Positions 1-12,004 are shown, counted from the first letter of the stretch. The stretch: DNA of 64,000 bases from Chionoecetes opilio (GCA_016584305.1 JACEEZ010018929.1:1-64000), one strand, 5' to 3'. The notes: generated from the sequence alone by a model not told the origin. A program made the numbers and translations.

Positions 1-29
1 TAAGTAAGAATCAGTAAGAAGTGGTCGGG

Positions 30-985
30 GCCGCCGTAATCAAAAAGTTAACTTCGTTAACCGTTAATCCGTTATCCAAAAAATTTACTTCGATAACCGT
101 TAATCAGTTAATTCTTTAAAAATGTAACGGAAGTTATCGATAAACCGTTAACGTTAATTTTTATTCTAGAAAAAAGAAAAAAAAATCAGGTTTTGCTCTA
201 AAACCACCTAAAAACACCTTTGAAAAGTGCCAAAACTATAAAATCAGCCTTTATGGGCTTTTTTAAGGGCTTTAGAACCCAAAAACTATAGGTTTTTTTT
301 GCTTTAGAGTTAAAAAAGGCAAATTTTATAGTTTTAACTTTAAAAAAAACCTAAAAAAGGCAGATTTCATAGTTTTGGCCCTGTTTTAGGTTTTTAAAGG
401 CTTTTAGAGCCAGAAAAGGGTGAAAAAAACCTTAAATGAAATATATGTATTATTAATATGAAATATTAATAATTAATATGTATAATATGAAATATTAGTA
501 TTAAACTAAAAAAAAATATTGATAAAGTGGCCGAAATAAATAAAAAAAAAAAAAAAATGAAAAACGCGATATCTACTACATAATTTGATTTTTCCTCTTC
601 TTCTCGTTCTCCATTTTGTTCATGAGATGCATGTTGCCCTTCATGAAAAATAGCATGTCAAAGTTTTCATCAGACAGGGATGATCTCTTGGCCCTATATT
701 TATAATAATAAGTGGCGTTATATCGGGGTTGAAAGAATGACGCGTACAATATTAAATATGCTAAGACTACATCTGAATTGAAAATCTGAAAATAATAGAA
801 ACTTTTAAACGTTTACCGGTTTTTATGAAATTTTTGGGTTAGCGGACTTGAGTTAACGGAAGTTAAATGTAACGGAAGTTAATTAGTCCGATAATGATTT
901 CCAAAGTTAACTTAAAAGTTAAATCGTTAACGAAAATGTTAACTTCGTTAATTAACGATTAACGGATTAACGGTTTGGTGCCCAC
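30..985. mobile_element. hAT-like DNA transposon remnant with AT-rich subterminal arrays
   Basis: Both ends carry short arrays of GTTAACTTCGTTAA / CCGTTAATCCGTTA words in inverted orientation: the left end reads AACTTCGTTAACCGTTAATC and the right end is its rough reverse complement, closing near GGTTTGGTGCCCACC. The middle is A/T-rich and holds the end of a hAT transposase in the minus orientation. This layout, with subterminal repeats on both sides of a transposase scrap, is typical of hAT elements of the Tol2/Zaphod sort. I could not define a clean 8-bp target duplication, possibly because the left end is close to the window edge. The element lies downstream of the GPCR exons and could sit in the next intron of that gene. 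Confidence 0.6.
576..707 (-). pseudogene. hAT transposase C-terminal fragment
   Basis: The minus strand reads about 40 codons ending in a TAG stop at 578-576. The peptide contains RAKRSSLSDENFDMLFF followed by MKGNMHL. This matches the end of hAT dimerisation domains, where a basic RxxLSxENxxxLxFxxxN helix closes the protein. Upstream the frame runs into low-complexity TAT codons with no earlier domain, so only the extreme C-terminus survives. It is too short to be active. Confidence 0.6.
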
Positions 986-1158
986 CTTTGGAAATAAGGG
1001 TATTCGCAGTCACTGCTTTAGCAAAAACATGGTGTCTCAAGCAGCTGCATCAGTCACAACTTCTCACATCTTTTGACAGTCGTCCTTAAAAATATGTGTA
1101 TTCGGATACGGTGTACCCTAGAACGACCCTTGACTCCCAGCCCGTGCCACGCACTCAC

Positions 1159-2151
1159 CTGATGAAGAGGCCGTGGATGAAGCTGTAAATCTTGTGCCAC
1201 AGCGCGTCAAACTGGTACTGGTAGCCGCTGGTGCTGACCCAGTGGCCCCGCGTGCACCAGGCGTCCCCCTCCACGGGGTCGGAGCATCGCACCTCGGCGT
1301 GGATCATGTAGAGCAGGTGGAAGGTGAGGCAGGCGATCGCCGTCACCACCAGTCTGTTCCTCTTGACGTTAGGTCGCTGTTGGATCTGTGGATAGATCTC
1401 GTACATCCACACGGCAATGAAGCGATCGAGGGACAGCCACACGATGATGTACGTGCCGAACGACTGAAACACCCCGACGAGGGTCCAGCCGAAGTGCGTG
1501 AAGTAGAAGGCTTCGCTGTAGGAGGAGAAGGTGCACCCGGTGATGGTGGTGATGACGGGGAGGTAGAAGATGCACGCCAACAGGTCCGAGGATGCCAGGG
1601 CCAAGAAATACCTGTGGGAGGAAACGATCTTTAAGACTGAGGGATGCACAGGTTATGTCATATTAGTCCTCCTGTCTCCTCACCTCCACCCTTGATCCTC
1701 CATTACATGCTGATGCTACACTAACCTAACCTAACCTAACCTAACCTAACCCTATCAAAGTCCTTTGTGTCAGGGGCATGGTGGCCTCTGACTGACTGAT
1801 GGGTTGAATCCACGCATCATTTCCATATTATTCTCTCTGCTGCGTGTGTGCTACGATACAAGTAGCAAGAAGAGCAGGTGGTGTCATCATTACAATTATT
1901 ACTATCATTCTATTTATCTTTGTATTTGTTTATTGCGTGTTACTGAAATGAAAGAAGCATCGCGAGTGCCTGCCGACGCCCCTCCCCTATAGTCCCTCCT
2001 CGCCCGCCACTCACCAGTTGACCCGTTTTGAGCGGAGGCTGGGTCGGCTCAGCACCACCAGGCACAGAGTGTTGATAATGATGCCGAGGACCACCATGAG
2101 CGGCAGCACCCCCCGGTACACCACCCAGTGCAGCTCGTTCACCTCATTCAT
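1159..2151 (-). CDS. Rhodopsin-class G protein-coupled receptor, 5' two coding exons (partial)
   Basis: Exon 1 is 2151-2015 and exon 2 is 1611-1159; both have GT-AG borders (donors GTGAGT, acceptor CTCCCACAG) and the join makes a tryptophan codon, so the phase agrees. Exon 1 encodes a short N-terminus and TM1 (VYRGVLPLMVVLGIIIN, with the conserved TM1 Asn). Exon 2 encodes TM2 (YFLALASSDLLA, with the conserved Asp), TM3 ending in DRF in place of DRY, TM4 (LVVTAIACLTFHLLYMI), a Cys-containing extracellular loop 2 and the start of TM5. The rest of TM5, TM6, TM7 and the tail lie left of the window. The start ATG at 2151 gives only about 10 residues before TM1; an upstream exon is possible. The TM3 position that usually carries the disulfide Cys appears to be Thr. 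The sequence resembles invertebrate neuropeptide/FMRFamide-type and GPR139-like orphan receptors; the ligand cannot be assigned. Confidence 0.85.
1721..1751. repeat. Interstitial (CCTAA)n telomere-type tract
   Basis: Five to six head-to-tail CCTAA units (the arthropod TTAGG telomere motif on the other strand) lie inside the GPCR intron. An internal tract this short marks arthropod origin, not a chromosome end. Confidence 0.9.
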
Positions 2152-3702
2152 CACACCGGGGACGGCCAGGCAGGCTAACCTTCCGCCTCTGCGTCACCAA
2201 GGCTTCAACACGCGCTGCAATGAAGAGTCACTCAGTATAGTAGCTACATTCAGGATTATTGATGATGAACATTTGCGATTTGTTACTTTGCATTGCAGCC
2301 CCGGGTGAAGGGAGCACAAATGTACGTAATAATCAAGTAACAAAAACTTAAATGCGTCGTAACACTTTATTATTATTTTGTGTTCGGTACACTGACGCCC
2401 CGATCCATGGGACTCACCTGTTCCGGCGCCTCTGGTTGGAATTAACAAGTCTCGGTTTCAGGCGCTATATACTGCGTCTCAAAAATAAATGTCACTGGCT
2501 ACCTCGCTCCGGTACAGTACTGGCTACTGTCTCGCCGCCCGACGCCCTGTGAAGCCGTCCTCCTCCCGTTAACCTCGCTGGTGTTCTCGGATGTGTCAGC
2601 TCATCTGCCCAATCTCAGGACGTGACGTAATGGATTTCTAAGAATGGACAGGACGCGCCTCTCCTCCCTATGCGCCTCACTAGCTACCCAAAACTGTATC
2701 CTTATCCTTTTTTATCGTGAACCGCTTCATGAGATAAAGTAGGCGAAGAGACTTGGGAAATCCATCTACCTACGTGACCTATATGGAAAACGTAAAAGTC
2801 CGTATTGCAAGTTCAGGTCAACACAAGGGAGTGTCCTTTGAGGGTGCGGCGCGGGAGGCTGTGTTGCATTTCGAGGCTTATTTAACTATAGCCACCTTTA
2901 CATAGCTAGGCATGAACAAGAACACGTATTGAATTTTACTGAATATAAGAATACGAGTATAATTGAGAGCAATAAGGCTATAGTCGACCTATGCAAGTCA
3001 GCTCATGTAATCAATCATGTCAGGAACATTTAATGGGAGGACGCTTAAGGGTAGGTATCGTTTATGATGATTCGAAATACGAGGGTGTATTTACATTACT
3101 GTTGTGGACAAGGGCCATGAGCAGTGTTCCAGGCATGGCAGTGTAATCATATACTCGTATAAGTGCATGGGCGAGGGCGTCATATCATTCTACAAACATT
3201 TATATAGGCCTGTTGGGGGCTCTGTGTAGTGTTGGGGGGTGACTGCAAGGCACATCAGAGGTCCTGCGATCTTGAGGGTAGTGCAATATTATATCATCAG
3301 CCTCACGTGCAGTGTTTCGGGAATCTTATGAAAAAGTTCGTATACTAAAACACAAGTCACATTCTGTAAGATAAACAAGCACTGATTGCTTGTTTCAACC
3401 CTCGTCAATGCTTGTCACATTGCCGTTTTTCCCTCTTTCACAACACACATGCGTTGATTTTTCAGAATAGTGTGAGTTATCGTATTTCAAGAAAACAGAC
3501 GGATACGCTGACATAATAGTGGCAGCGGCAGGATGTATGTAGGGGATGTTGCTATATAGAGCATGACGTGCCGCGCCTGCCCTCCACCACACACCCACAC
3601 GTGTTCTTGTTTTGAATGGACACAGACAATGGTTATCACGAAGCTATGTGTGACCCTTCATAGTGATCATTTAATCGAACTATTTTTTTTTTTTTTTCGT
3701 GG
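2152..3702. other. Unassigned noncoding region upstream of the GPCR exons
   Basis: No ORF here shows a recognisable domain or exon borders. The sequence is of mixed composition without long repeats. It may hold the GPCR promoter or 5' untranslated exons, but nothing in the sequence fixes them. Confidence 0.4.
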
Positions 3703-4296
3703 GTCAGCACTGCAGTGGCGATTCTAGCACTAAAAAACTGGGGGGGGCAACTTGGGGCCAAGGTAAATGTGGGGGGGGCAAAACAAAAGTTTGGAGGGTC
3801 TGTAACTTTGCTGTGGGCACCACATACATTTTTGAAAATTGAGCACTTTCCAGGCTTAATCTTAGGTCTATGGAGGGATATGTTAGACTATCTAAGTGAT
3901 ATTCAGTCATAAAAAAAAGCATTCTCAAAAGAACATAAAGGAAGAATTGAACGAAAGTTCATCTGAGAGTCTCAGGTCCATTTTCTCTGCTGGTGAGTAT
4001 AATAATCCAAGCTGGAAATGTGAAAATTCGTGCTCTCAGGTACGTTTTATTGAAAATAAAAGACAAATAGTAAGCATAATATCAAACATACTAAACAATT
4101 AAGATGCAAAAAATATGGCAGTTTTTTTTATAATACACATCAACAGAAATTTATTACGTGTACGTACCTTAGTCTACCTATAACCTCATACGTTGAAAAT
4201 ACTGTAGACGAATAGCTATGGTATTCAGACATGGGCATGCAAATGCTACATTAGACACAATGGTGATGATACTTTGTTCATTCGCCAGCAATATAT

Positions 4297-5600
4297 TTAG
4301 TGCAGTTTAATGCTACGATTACCATGCTGACTGTCAAATTCATCAACAAAGCAATCTAAATCAATTCCCTCAGCGAGTGCACTTTCAATCGACAATAGTG
4401 CAATGTTACTCAGTCTGTCACTTGTCATAGAATTTCTGAGAAATGTTTTCACTAATTTCATTTTTGAAAAGCTTCTCTCACATGAAGCGCTGGTAACAGG
4501 AAGAGTTACGGCTATCAACAATAACTTGTATAAAAACAGTCAAATGCGGACATATGAATGACAGGAATTGTGCAATTGATGTAGGTTGTTCAGGTTCTTT
4601 CATGAGTAATTTTTTAACTAGAGGTATCTCATGTTTTAAATCACTTTGATTGATTGAGTATGCAACTGCAAATGCCTTCAAATTTTCTTCAGACAAGAAT
4701 GTCTGTCCTCCAGGACAGAGAGCTGAAATACCACAGAAAATCGCAGATGAGTGTTTGGAAAAACGACGGTATAACTCACTAATCAAACAGTCTGATACTT
4801 CATGCAAGATGCTGCTGTGCTGCACGTGCCTTGAGTCAGATCTTTGACCGGTTGTTTCTAGCTAGATGAATTCATCAAGTTGTCGAGGTTTTCTTCTCCG
4901 ACTTCTATTCATTAGTTCATTCAAGATTAATAGACACTATTAAGTCTATTGGTCTTGAGTTCACTAACCTCCTCAGAGTACTGCTCGATCAAGTTGAAGT
5001 TTCGCATATCAGCTAAATTATCGCTGAGTGATGAAATGAGCTTGACTGCTTTTCCTAGGTCTGCTTGTTTGTCCTGTAGCTGCTGTGATACTTTATGAAT
5101 TTTCCAAGAATTTATGAGAAAAAATGCATTAAGTAAACAAACTCTGCATCTATCTGCGCATGTATACTTCGAGCGGCTACAGCTCGAGATCCAGTGTCAT
5201 CTGCAGAAGTCTCCTTCAGGAGTCTTATTATGCATTCCAGCCGCAGCAAAGCGTTGTCACCCGAGAAGAGCCGACACCACCACCGTGTCACTGAGATGTT
5301 GCAGTTCTCGTGCATGTTCTTCAGGAAACATTTCATGCTGTATAGTAAGGAACTTTTCGTGAACTATAGAGTTACTAGCGAATATATAGAGTTCTTCAAG
5401 CAGACTAAAGAATTCAGCTGCTTGAGGCACATACTTTGCAGCATTGATCAAAATCAAATTGAGTGTGTCCGTAGCAGTGTACATAATAGGCAAAAGGAGC
5501 TTTATCACGAATGCGTTTCTGAACACCATGGACTGATTCCTCCACTCATGACTGATGTTCCATCAAATCCTAAGCCTACAAGCGAAGACTTGCAATCCAA
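4297..5600 (-). pseudogene. hAT transposase pseudogene (DUF4371/ZMYM-like type)
   Basis: Reading right to left, successive minus-strand segments give NLILINAAKYVPQ and ARELQHLSDT (about 5500-5260). After a frameshift comes RWWCRLFSGDNALLRLE (about 5290-5130), completing the typical LSDTRW block. Next come the FLSEENLKAFAVAY and LLMKEPEQPTSIAQFL regions (4825-4560). After another shift, the dimerisation signature SASCERSFSKMKLVKTFLR appears with a stop at 4297. The domains are in the normal hAT order, but at least two frameshifts and stop codons break the frame, so no functional protein is expected. Confidence 0.8.
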
Positions 5601-5693
5601 TCCCAATTGTAATCCAATCCAAATGTAAATAAACATATGAGCATGAAAAGAACCTCTATTAAAATATGAGAAAACAGATGTATGTAGTGAAAG

Positions 5694-5765
5694 TCATTAA
5701 TAATAATAATAATAATAGTAATGATAATAATGATGATAATAATAATTATTTTTATTGTTATTTTC
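5694..5765. repeat. (TAA)n/(TGATAA)n microsatellite
   Basis: An imperfect TAA/TGA trinucleotide tract near the right end of the decayed hAT element. Confidence 0.85.
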
Positions 5766-5949
5766 ATCATTGTAAGCAGTAGTACCAACTTCTGTTATCG
5801 CGTTAGCGGTAGTGAGTTGTGCTCGGTGGCGGCCGCTGCGACCAGGTTGCCACGGGGCCACGATCGCGGCTTGAAAGTGGGGGGGGGGGGGGCAAGCAGG
5901 GGCAAGCCTAAAATCTGGCCCCCCCCGTAGAACCGCCACTGGTCAGCAG

Positions 5950-7098
5950 ATATTGTTTGCTTGTTCAAAAACTTCTTCCTCCTTTTCTTTTTTTCTGTAA
6001 CATTTGTACTATCTATATACATGATTATACTCATTTATCTTTTTTTGTCACTTATTTCCCTTGACATTTCGTTTATTGCAACATCTTTCAATTATTTTTT
6101 TCCAGCTTCTCGATATTTTTTTCCATACTTCGTGTTTTTCTTCTCAAGTAGCTGTAGCTATTCAATTTGTTCTCATCAATAAGTCATAGGAGAAAGAGTC
6201 CTCTCTACTTTTTTTCTGTTTCCTAATTTATCTGTGAAAACCATTTCTTCAGATTCTTTCGCGCATCAGAGTAATTTGCGGCACCAACACGAATTCATCC
6301 AGCTGCGTTATATGTGTCATGCGCTTGTGACGCCGCTTATTGGATAATTTATTTCCCACTGATACATTTTTCTCATTTCTGTCATTCACCCCGCGGTGTT
6401 TATCATGCGCTGGACTGATCGCCAGCTATTTGCCCCGCCGGGAAAAAACACCTTCACCACACACCAAAACTTCACACCGACAGATGTATGGGTGTGGCTG
6501 GGACCTCACACCCCATCCTCTTGCTCAGGGGAGGCATATGATTACTATACACTATATATACATACTACACTGTATTACATAGACTATGATTCAAGGGAGG
6601 CAGTAACTCCATTCATCAGCGGGTCTTGAGCAGGGGTGCGTGTTTCACTTTGCCGAGTGTGTTATCCATTGCACTATTGCGTACAGAGTGTGTTTATTTA
6701 TGATGATGAGATAATAGGTCATCAAAGGAGGGTGTGTCCGAGGAAATCCAGACACGAGAGTCGAAGCGTGAACCGGATCCCCGAGTGTTGTGTGCGTGGT
6801 GACATGCACGTTCCATGGAGCCACTGACGCATCTTGTCCGGTGGTGACCTGCAGGGACTCTTGGTTTGACCCTGACATTTTCTATTCAATTATAATTCTT
6901 ATATCGACGTGTCATTAACATAAACCCCCACAAACTTTAATCCTTCTCCTCCTACCTCTCTCTCCCCGCCCCTTCCCCCCCACCTCATGACGAACACTGT
7001 ATAATAGCTGTCTCTTTAAATGCTGGAGCGTGAAAGGCATTTAAATCTCCCCCCCTCCCTCAGCTATCATCTCTATATTTAGTTCACTGTGACGCATA

Positions 7099-7103
<5 letters not shown>
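5950..7103. other. Unassigned noncoding region
   Basis: A/T- and pyrimidine-rich stretches are followed by mixed sequence. I see no coding signal, exon borders or terminal repeats. Confidence 0.4.
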
Positions 7104-7135
<32 letters not shown>

Positions 7136-7180
7136 GCACGCACGCACGCGCGCACGCGCACACGCACACGCACACACACA
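7104..7180. repeat. (CA)n/(CGCA)n microsatellite
   Basis: A compound tract of CA repeats passing into CGCA and back to CA. Its alternating purine-pyrimidine content is of the type that can form Z-DNA. Confidence 0.95.
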
Positions 7181-7607
7181 TTATCGCTACAAGAACGGAA
7201 CAAAGTGGCAACGATCCATCAAACATGAAGCAGAGAACGAAAACAAAACAAAACGAAACGAAATTTCACAACAGCATATTCGCGCGGCCACAAAAAAACC
7301 CACCCACACAAATAACTGTTGACCTTGGCTGAAATACCTGGTTTGCTTTTCTCACCTCGATATCACCAGCATGTTCCTCGCCGCACAGCACAACAGGGTA
7401 GCGTAAAACAGACTCCAGCTCCGGACACTATACCCTCAATGCGTGTCGATCCTCATTCATTCAACATTCCCTGGTACACACGACACTTCCGGTGAGTCAA
7501 GCAGTAGAGCCAGCCATGCCGTCCCTTTCACACCGGTACCTGACTCACCTCTCTCACCTGTGGACATTGTGACACACCTTCCCTCCTGACCTTGCATCAT
7601 AAACATA

Positions 7608-7665
7608 AGAACATTATAAGGAAGCTACAAGAGGCCGGGAAAGGAATACACGTGGTAGTTCCCCC
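7608..7665. repeat. ATAAGAACAT-type dispersed repeat scrap
   Basis: The words AAACATAAGAACATTATAAG and GGAAGCTACAAGAGGCC resemble the GAACATAAGAACATAAG stretch at 10976-11000. I read it as the end of a dispersed retroposed repeat; the full unit is not visible. Confidence 0.3.
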
Positions 7666-7790
7666 TGTTACTTAACACTATACCGATCTACAAACCTTGA
7701 TTATTATTTCTTACAACTTTGGTCTTATTGCTTGTTGTTTGGTGTTTGTTGAGATATGCCACCGATTTGGTGACGCGGGCCTTTACTGCT

Positions 7791-8130
7791 CTAAGGCGAC
7801 CCACAGCTGACGGGCTCCACAACGCTCGTCGTCGTGGTTATGGAGGGCTGGTAACCTCCGGGGACTTCGGTGGGGGTCTTGATGTTATTTTGTGTCTGCA
7901 GGGTGAAGTCTTTCTTCAAAATTAGCCCCAATGCGACGAGAGCTGGTGATATGTAAGAGAAACCTTCTTCCAGGTCTTCGACCTCGCTCTGCAACTCGCA
8001 CATGTTCATCAGTAGGCCTCGTAGGTGCGAGACCGGGAGCGTCACTGGCCGGCTGTCAGAGTGGAGGCATGGCGCCTCAGCTCTGACTCTTTTAGTGCGA
8101 TGTGTTCTTTTATGTTGTGTGCGTTGCGAT
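7791..8130 (-). CDS. Unidentified open reading frame, possible terminal exon or element fragment
   Basis: A minus-strand frame of about 110 codons stays open from an in-frame stop near 8135 to a TAG near 7791. It has no clear ATG except an internal Met-Asn-Met. The peptide includes ELQSEVEDLEEGFSYISPAL and a hydrophobic LVALGLIL patch, followed by a Thr/Ser-rich end. Composition is more protein-like than neighbouring shadow frames, but I recognise no family and no splice sites are convincing. It could be a last exon, a decayed transposon frame or chance. Confidence 0.2.
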
Positions 8131-8573
8131 TTTTATCTCATACAGTTGCAAAGTAGTTCCGGTTGTTTATTATTGTTGTTGATGTAAACTGTCCTTGTTT
8201 TATATATGGGTCGTTATTTCTGTATTGTACCGCTGCAAATTACATACAACTTTATTTTATTATTGATTTGAACAGTCTTATTTGTGTAGTTTGCTGTTGG
8301 GGGGTGACGGATTCTAAATTTCTTCTATAAACGACGACTAATTTCCCTTTCAAGATATTAAATATTAATAAAAGCAGTTGTGATATAGGTACCTTAATTT
8401 TTTTTATTTTTTTATTATTATCCGTATTACGAGTAGGTATTATCTATTTCTTTCTTGATTTGTTAATGATTAGTCCTATCTGATTTGTTTTATTCTGTTA
8501 TAACTTTTTTTGACACACGCTCCTTGGCATAGTATAGAAAAAATATATAATGTGTTTTCAAGTGTTTTAACCC

Positions 8574-8880
8574 ACCCATGGTCTTGTCCACGCGAGCCGG
8601 ACTCGCGATCGCCAGTTTCACTCTCACGGAGCGAGCTTGGAGCTCATTATATGACCGATATCTTTGGCTAATACTGGGACCTCGCGCACCACACACACCC
8701 CCATCCCCTTGCTTAAGGGGGACAGTAACCTCCCACATTTGTCAGTGAAAAATCCCCGGGAGCGAGCGAAGATCGAACACGCGAAAGAAAGGACCCTGCA
8801 CGCGGCCACAGTCCATGTAGACTGTGCATGCGGCCACGGAATGGCCTCTGAATACGCGCTCTGAATCACTTGACCACGCA
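8574..8880 (-). mobile_element. tRNA-derived SINE, family S0, minus copy with head insertion
   Basis: On the minus strand the head lies near 8880 and reads GTGGTCAAGTGATTCAGAGC (A-box-like). A GTGTTCGATCTTC B-box follows about 110 bases later, then CGCTCGCTCCCGGGGATTTT. The tail shares the GACCGATNNTTGG, GATCGCGAGTCCG and GTGGACAAGACCATGG words with the plus copy at 9009-9262. The A-to-B box distance is longer than in the plus copy, so about 50 bases were inserted in the head. Confidence 0.65.
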
Positions 8881-8930
8881 GGGTATATTACGTATAAGTG
8901 TGTGTTTGCACTTTGGTTTCCATCACAAAG

Positions 8931-8931
<1 letters not shown>

Positions 8932-9008
<77 letters not shown>
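8932..9008. repeat. (CA)n microsatellite between two SINE heads
   Basis: About 38 perfect CA repeats lie between the heads of the two opposed SINE copies. Confidence 0.97.
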
Positions 9009-9010
<2 letters not shown>

Positions 9011-9262
9011 CACGATGGTGCAGTGGTTAGAGCATTGGCGCGCCATTCTGTGGTTAGCCGGTTCGAATCCCCGCTCGCTCCCGGGGATTTTTCACTGACA
9101 AATTCGGGTGGTTACTGCCCCCCTTGAGCAAGGAGATGTGTTTGTGTGGTGTGTGAGGTCCCAACATTACCCAACGATCGGTCATATAATGATCTCCAAG
9201 TATGCACCTGGAGGGTGAAACTGGCGATCGCGAGTCCGCCTCGCGTGGACAAGACCATGGGT
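9009..9262 (+). mobile_element. tRNA-derived SINE, family S0, plus copy
   Basis: The 5' end reads GGCACGATGGTGCAGTGGTT, an A-box-like block, followed by the B-box GGTTCGAATCC and then CGCTCGCTCCCGGGGATTTT. The body ends at GTGGACAAGACCATGGGT. The tRNA-like head does not fold into a full cloverleaf with matched acceptor and T stems, so this is a retroposon and not a tRNA gene. It matches the minus copy at 8574-8880. Confidence 0.7.
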
Positions 9263-9841
9263 AAAGTACACATGATTAATAAATTTGAAACAGTCTCGCT
9301 CGCCCTTAACTTCCGCACATAGTAAGGATAATACTATTATAATATACCTCAGCTTCGGGTGCCAGTTTCCGACCGCATAACCTTGATTCCATAGGGCGCG
9401 TCCACACGTGTGCTCAAACATGCGCTGGCAACATGTAGCAACCATAGACCACTGTATACCACTGGACTGCGCACGGAATATCGGCCTGTCGCACAAGGGC
9501 CTGGGCAGGGATGCTCGAAAATCCCTCGTAAGGGACAACTTACGAGTGTATGGCTACAATAACCTTACGAGGGTGGGCTGAGGGAGATGCTCGTACCGAG
9601 CCCTCACTCCCGTACGGTTATCGGTGGCCTCTGGGTGGGGAATATAGGGATATTCTAGGGATATGTGTGGGAAAATTCTGCTAACCAATCACAGAGCAGC
9701 GCCTCGCATGACGCGGCTTTATCTAGCCAATCATCATGCTCTCAGCTGTCAGGGAGCCCGATAAATAAATTTAAAGAGACTTCAAATGCCGCTGTTGTGC
9801 TAAAATCGGCCTCTTTCGGAAATCGTCCCGCGGACGCTTAT

Positions 9842-9945
9842 TTAACCTAAATAACTCTACAAAACTTAACACAAACCTATCATAAACCTTACCTAACCTA
9901 AACCAGACCTAAACATAACTTAACCTAAACCTAAAAACTATGTTT
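9842..9945. repeat. Degenerate CCTAA-type tract
   Basis: Repeated AACCTAA/AACCTAAAC words without a clean period; a decayed telomere-type or A/C-rich tract. Confidence 0.5.
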
Positions 9946-11048
9946 GCCGGTGTTGAGCTAAGATCGGCTGATTTCCGAAATAGGGCCGATTTTAGCTCAC
10001 TATCGCCAGAATGTTACGATAATACATAGCTGCCACACTAGCCTTTCAGCGTAATATTCTACCACTGATTACTACAGAGACGTACCCAGGGTATACCTTG
10101 ATGCGCTGATCATAGGTTCGAGTCTCGCGTGCCCGAAATTAGTATCTATAGACCACTGCTGGCCCGCGCCGTACGTATGCCGTATCCGTGGCCCTGGCGG
10201 TACTCTGTTATAGGGGACGAGAACTGCGCGTTCGCTCTTTAGGTCAGACAAGACACACGGGGGGGCTAACACCTCACTGTGACACACGTGACACTTGTGT
10301 GCAAGGATAGTATAACTTTATAATATCCTTGCTTGTGTGTATACGTGCGTGTGTACTAGTACGTCAGACATTTGATACCACCACCACCACCGGATCATTA
10401 TAGCGGCCAAACTTGTATGATGAACTATACGTTTTGATTCAAGAAGTCGACCGATATATATATTTAATATATAGGTTTGCCCTGATATGAATTTATTACA
10501 AGTACTATAGGTATTGTATGTTAAATATGATATATATGGAGTCAATGAAGCAATAAACACATCACATTTCAAACAGGCAAGCATGAAATGGCTCTATAAT
10601 ACACAATAAACATAAAGTATAGTGATACAACTTGTAATTTAATTTATTGTTTGTTGATCTCTAGCCGCTTCAAATTTCACTCCCTTAGGGAGTTAAGGGT
10701 GCTCCCGACCACCCTTAGCCTCGCGGTCCCGTAGCAAGTGAGAAAACGGTTTGAGCATCTCCCTTAGAGGCGCTACGAGGTAAAAGTCCCTTAGGGTAAT
10801 ACAAGGTAAAGAGACAGAAGGTAACGTCACCTCCCTTTTGCCGCGCTGGGGGAATGACGTCAATAAGAATTAAGAGGGCGAGGAGGAGGGTGAGAGTGAA
10901 AGAGAAGATGGAGGAGGAGGAGGAGGTAGGGGAAGGGGTAGGAGGAGGAGAAGGTAAGGGAAGGGAGGAGGTATGAACATAAGAACATAAGAAAATAAGG
11001 CATGGCCTTGCATGTCAGGTGGGAAATGAACTTTGCTTGTCCCGCTAA

Positions 11049-11326
11049 AGCCCGGTTCCCACCTTCCCGCTTGTACGGCCGCCATACAACAACAAAGACG
11101 TCACAGTGACGTCACAACAAAGTCTACCGCACCGCCGTACCGCTGTACGGCCGCCGTACAAAGTTAAATTCAAGTCATCTCACCCGCTCGACGGTGTCCG
11201 CTCGAGCGGAGTTGCCAACTGTGCCCAGTTACCACAAATACCACTCAAGCGGTGATGATGGTGACGTCATTGTTGAGCGGTGTTGTTGTAAGACGGCCGT
11301 ACAAGCGGGCTGATGGGAACCGGCCT
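11049..11326. mobile_element. PIF/Harbinger-type MITE, 278 bp
   Basis: The left end AGCCCGGTTCCCACCTTCCC, then GCTTGTACGGCCG, is mirrored on the right as CGGCCGTACAAGCGGGCTG, then ATGGGAACCGGCCT. Both sides carry the trinucleotide TAA (11046-11048 and 11327-11329). A 3-bp TAA/TTA duplication is the hallmark of PIF/Harbinger elements. It has no coding capacity. Confidence 0.7.
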
Positions 11327-11380
11327 TAAGCGGAAACAGCGGCACAAGCAAAGGGTCTCGTCCCCAGCTTGTGTGCTAGC

Positions 11381-11606
<226 letters not shown>

Positions 11607-11963
11607 TATGGTGGGAGTGCTTTAAAGGGGAGCTGGAAGTCATGATGGGGATGAAAGGATGTAGGTAGTGTAGGTGAGGAACTCACGTAGGCTCCGGCCT
11701 CTGTAGCTCTTTTCTTTGTGTCTTATGTAGGTGTCAGGCGTGTCAGGTGTCGAGCCGGCGGTGAGGCCTGAGTGAGGCCATACAATATTTGAACGGTGGC
11801 GCCGTTGGCGCGATACCCATTGACGTCATGCGCACAAAGGACTGATTTTGCCTCGACGCCCCGGGGAGGTGACGTTACCTTCTGTCTCTTTATCTTGGGG
11901 TAATACTTACGGCCCGTAACTCTTTCGAGCATCTCTGCCCTGAAGTCGGAGGGCCGCTCGGAT

Positions 11964-12003
11964 TCATATATATATATATATTATATATATATATATATAT
12001 ATA
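11964..12003. repeat. (TA)n microsatellite
   Basis: A TA tract directly left of the large palindrome. Confidence 0.9.
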
Positions 12004-12004
12004 C

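Larger units (their letters stand above)
3711..5941 (-). mobile_element. Decayed hAT DNA transposon (CAGTGGCG termini)
   Basis: The left end reads CAGTGGCGATTCTAG followed by G-rich tracts. The right end is the inverted CGGTTCTACGGGGGG type, closing in AACCGCCACTG. The flanks carry GTCAGCAC (3703-3710) and GTCAGCAG (5942-5949), an 8-bp target duplication with one mismatch, as expected for hAT. The interior encodes a hAT transposase on the minus strand with frameshifts. A (TAA)n microsatellite lies inside near the right end. Confidence 0.8.

Noticed and set aside
1173..1634. 153-codon plus-strand frame opposite the GPCR exon
   Set aside because: It is the antisense shadow of the GPCR coding exon, which has transmembrane motifs and splice sites on the minus strand.
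9009..9085. Possible tRNA gene (A- and B-box present)
   Set aside because: The stems do not pair as a cloverleaf and a SINE body follows; the same head recurs in the paired copy.
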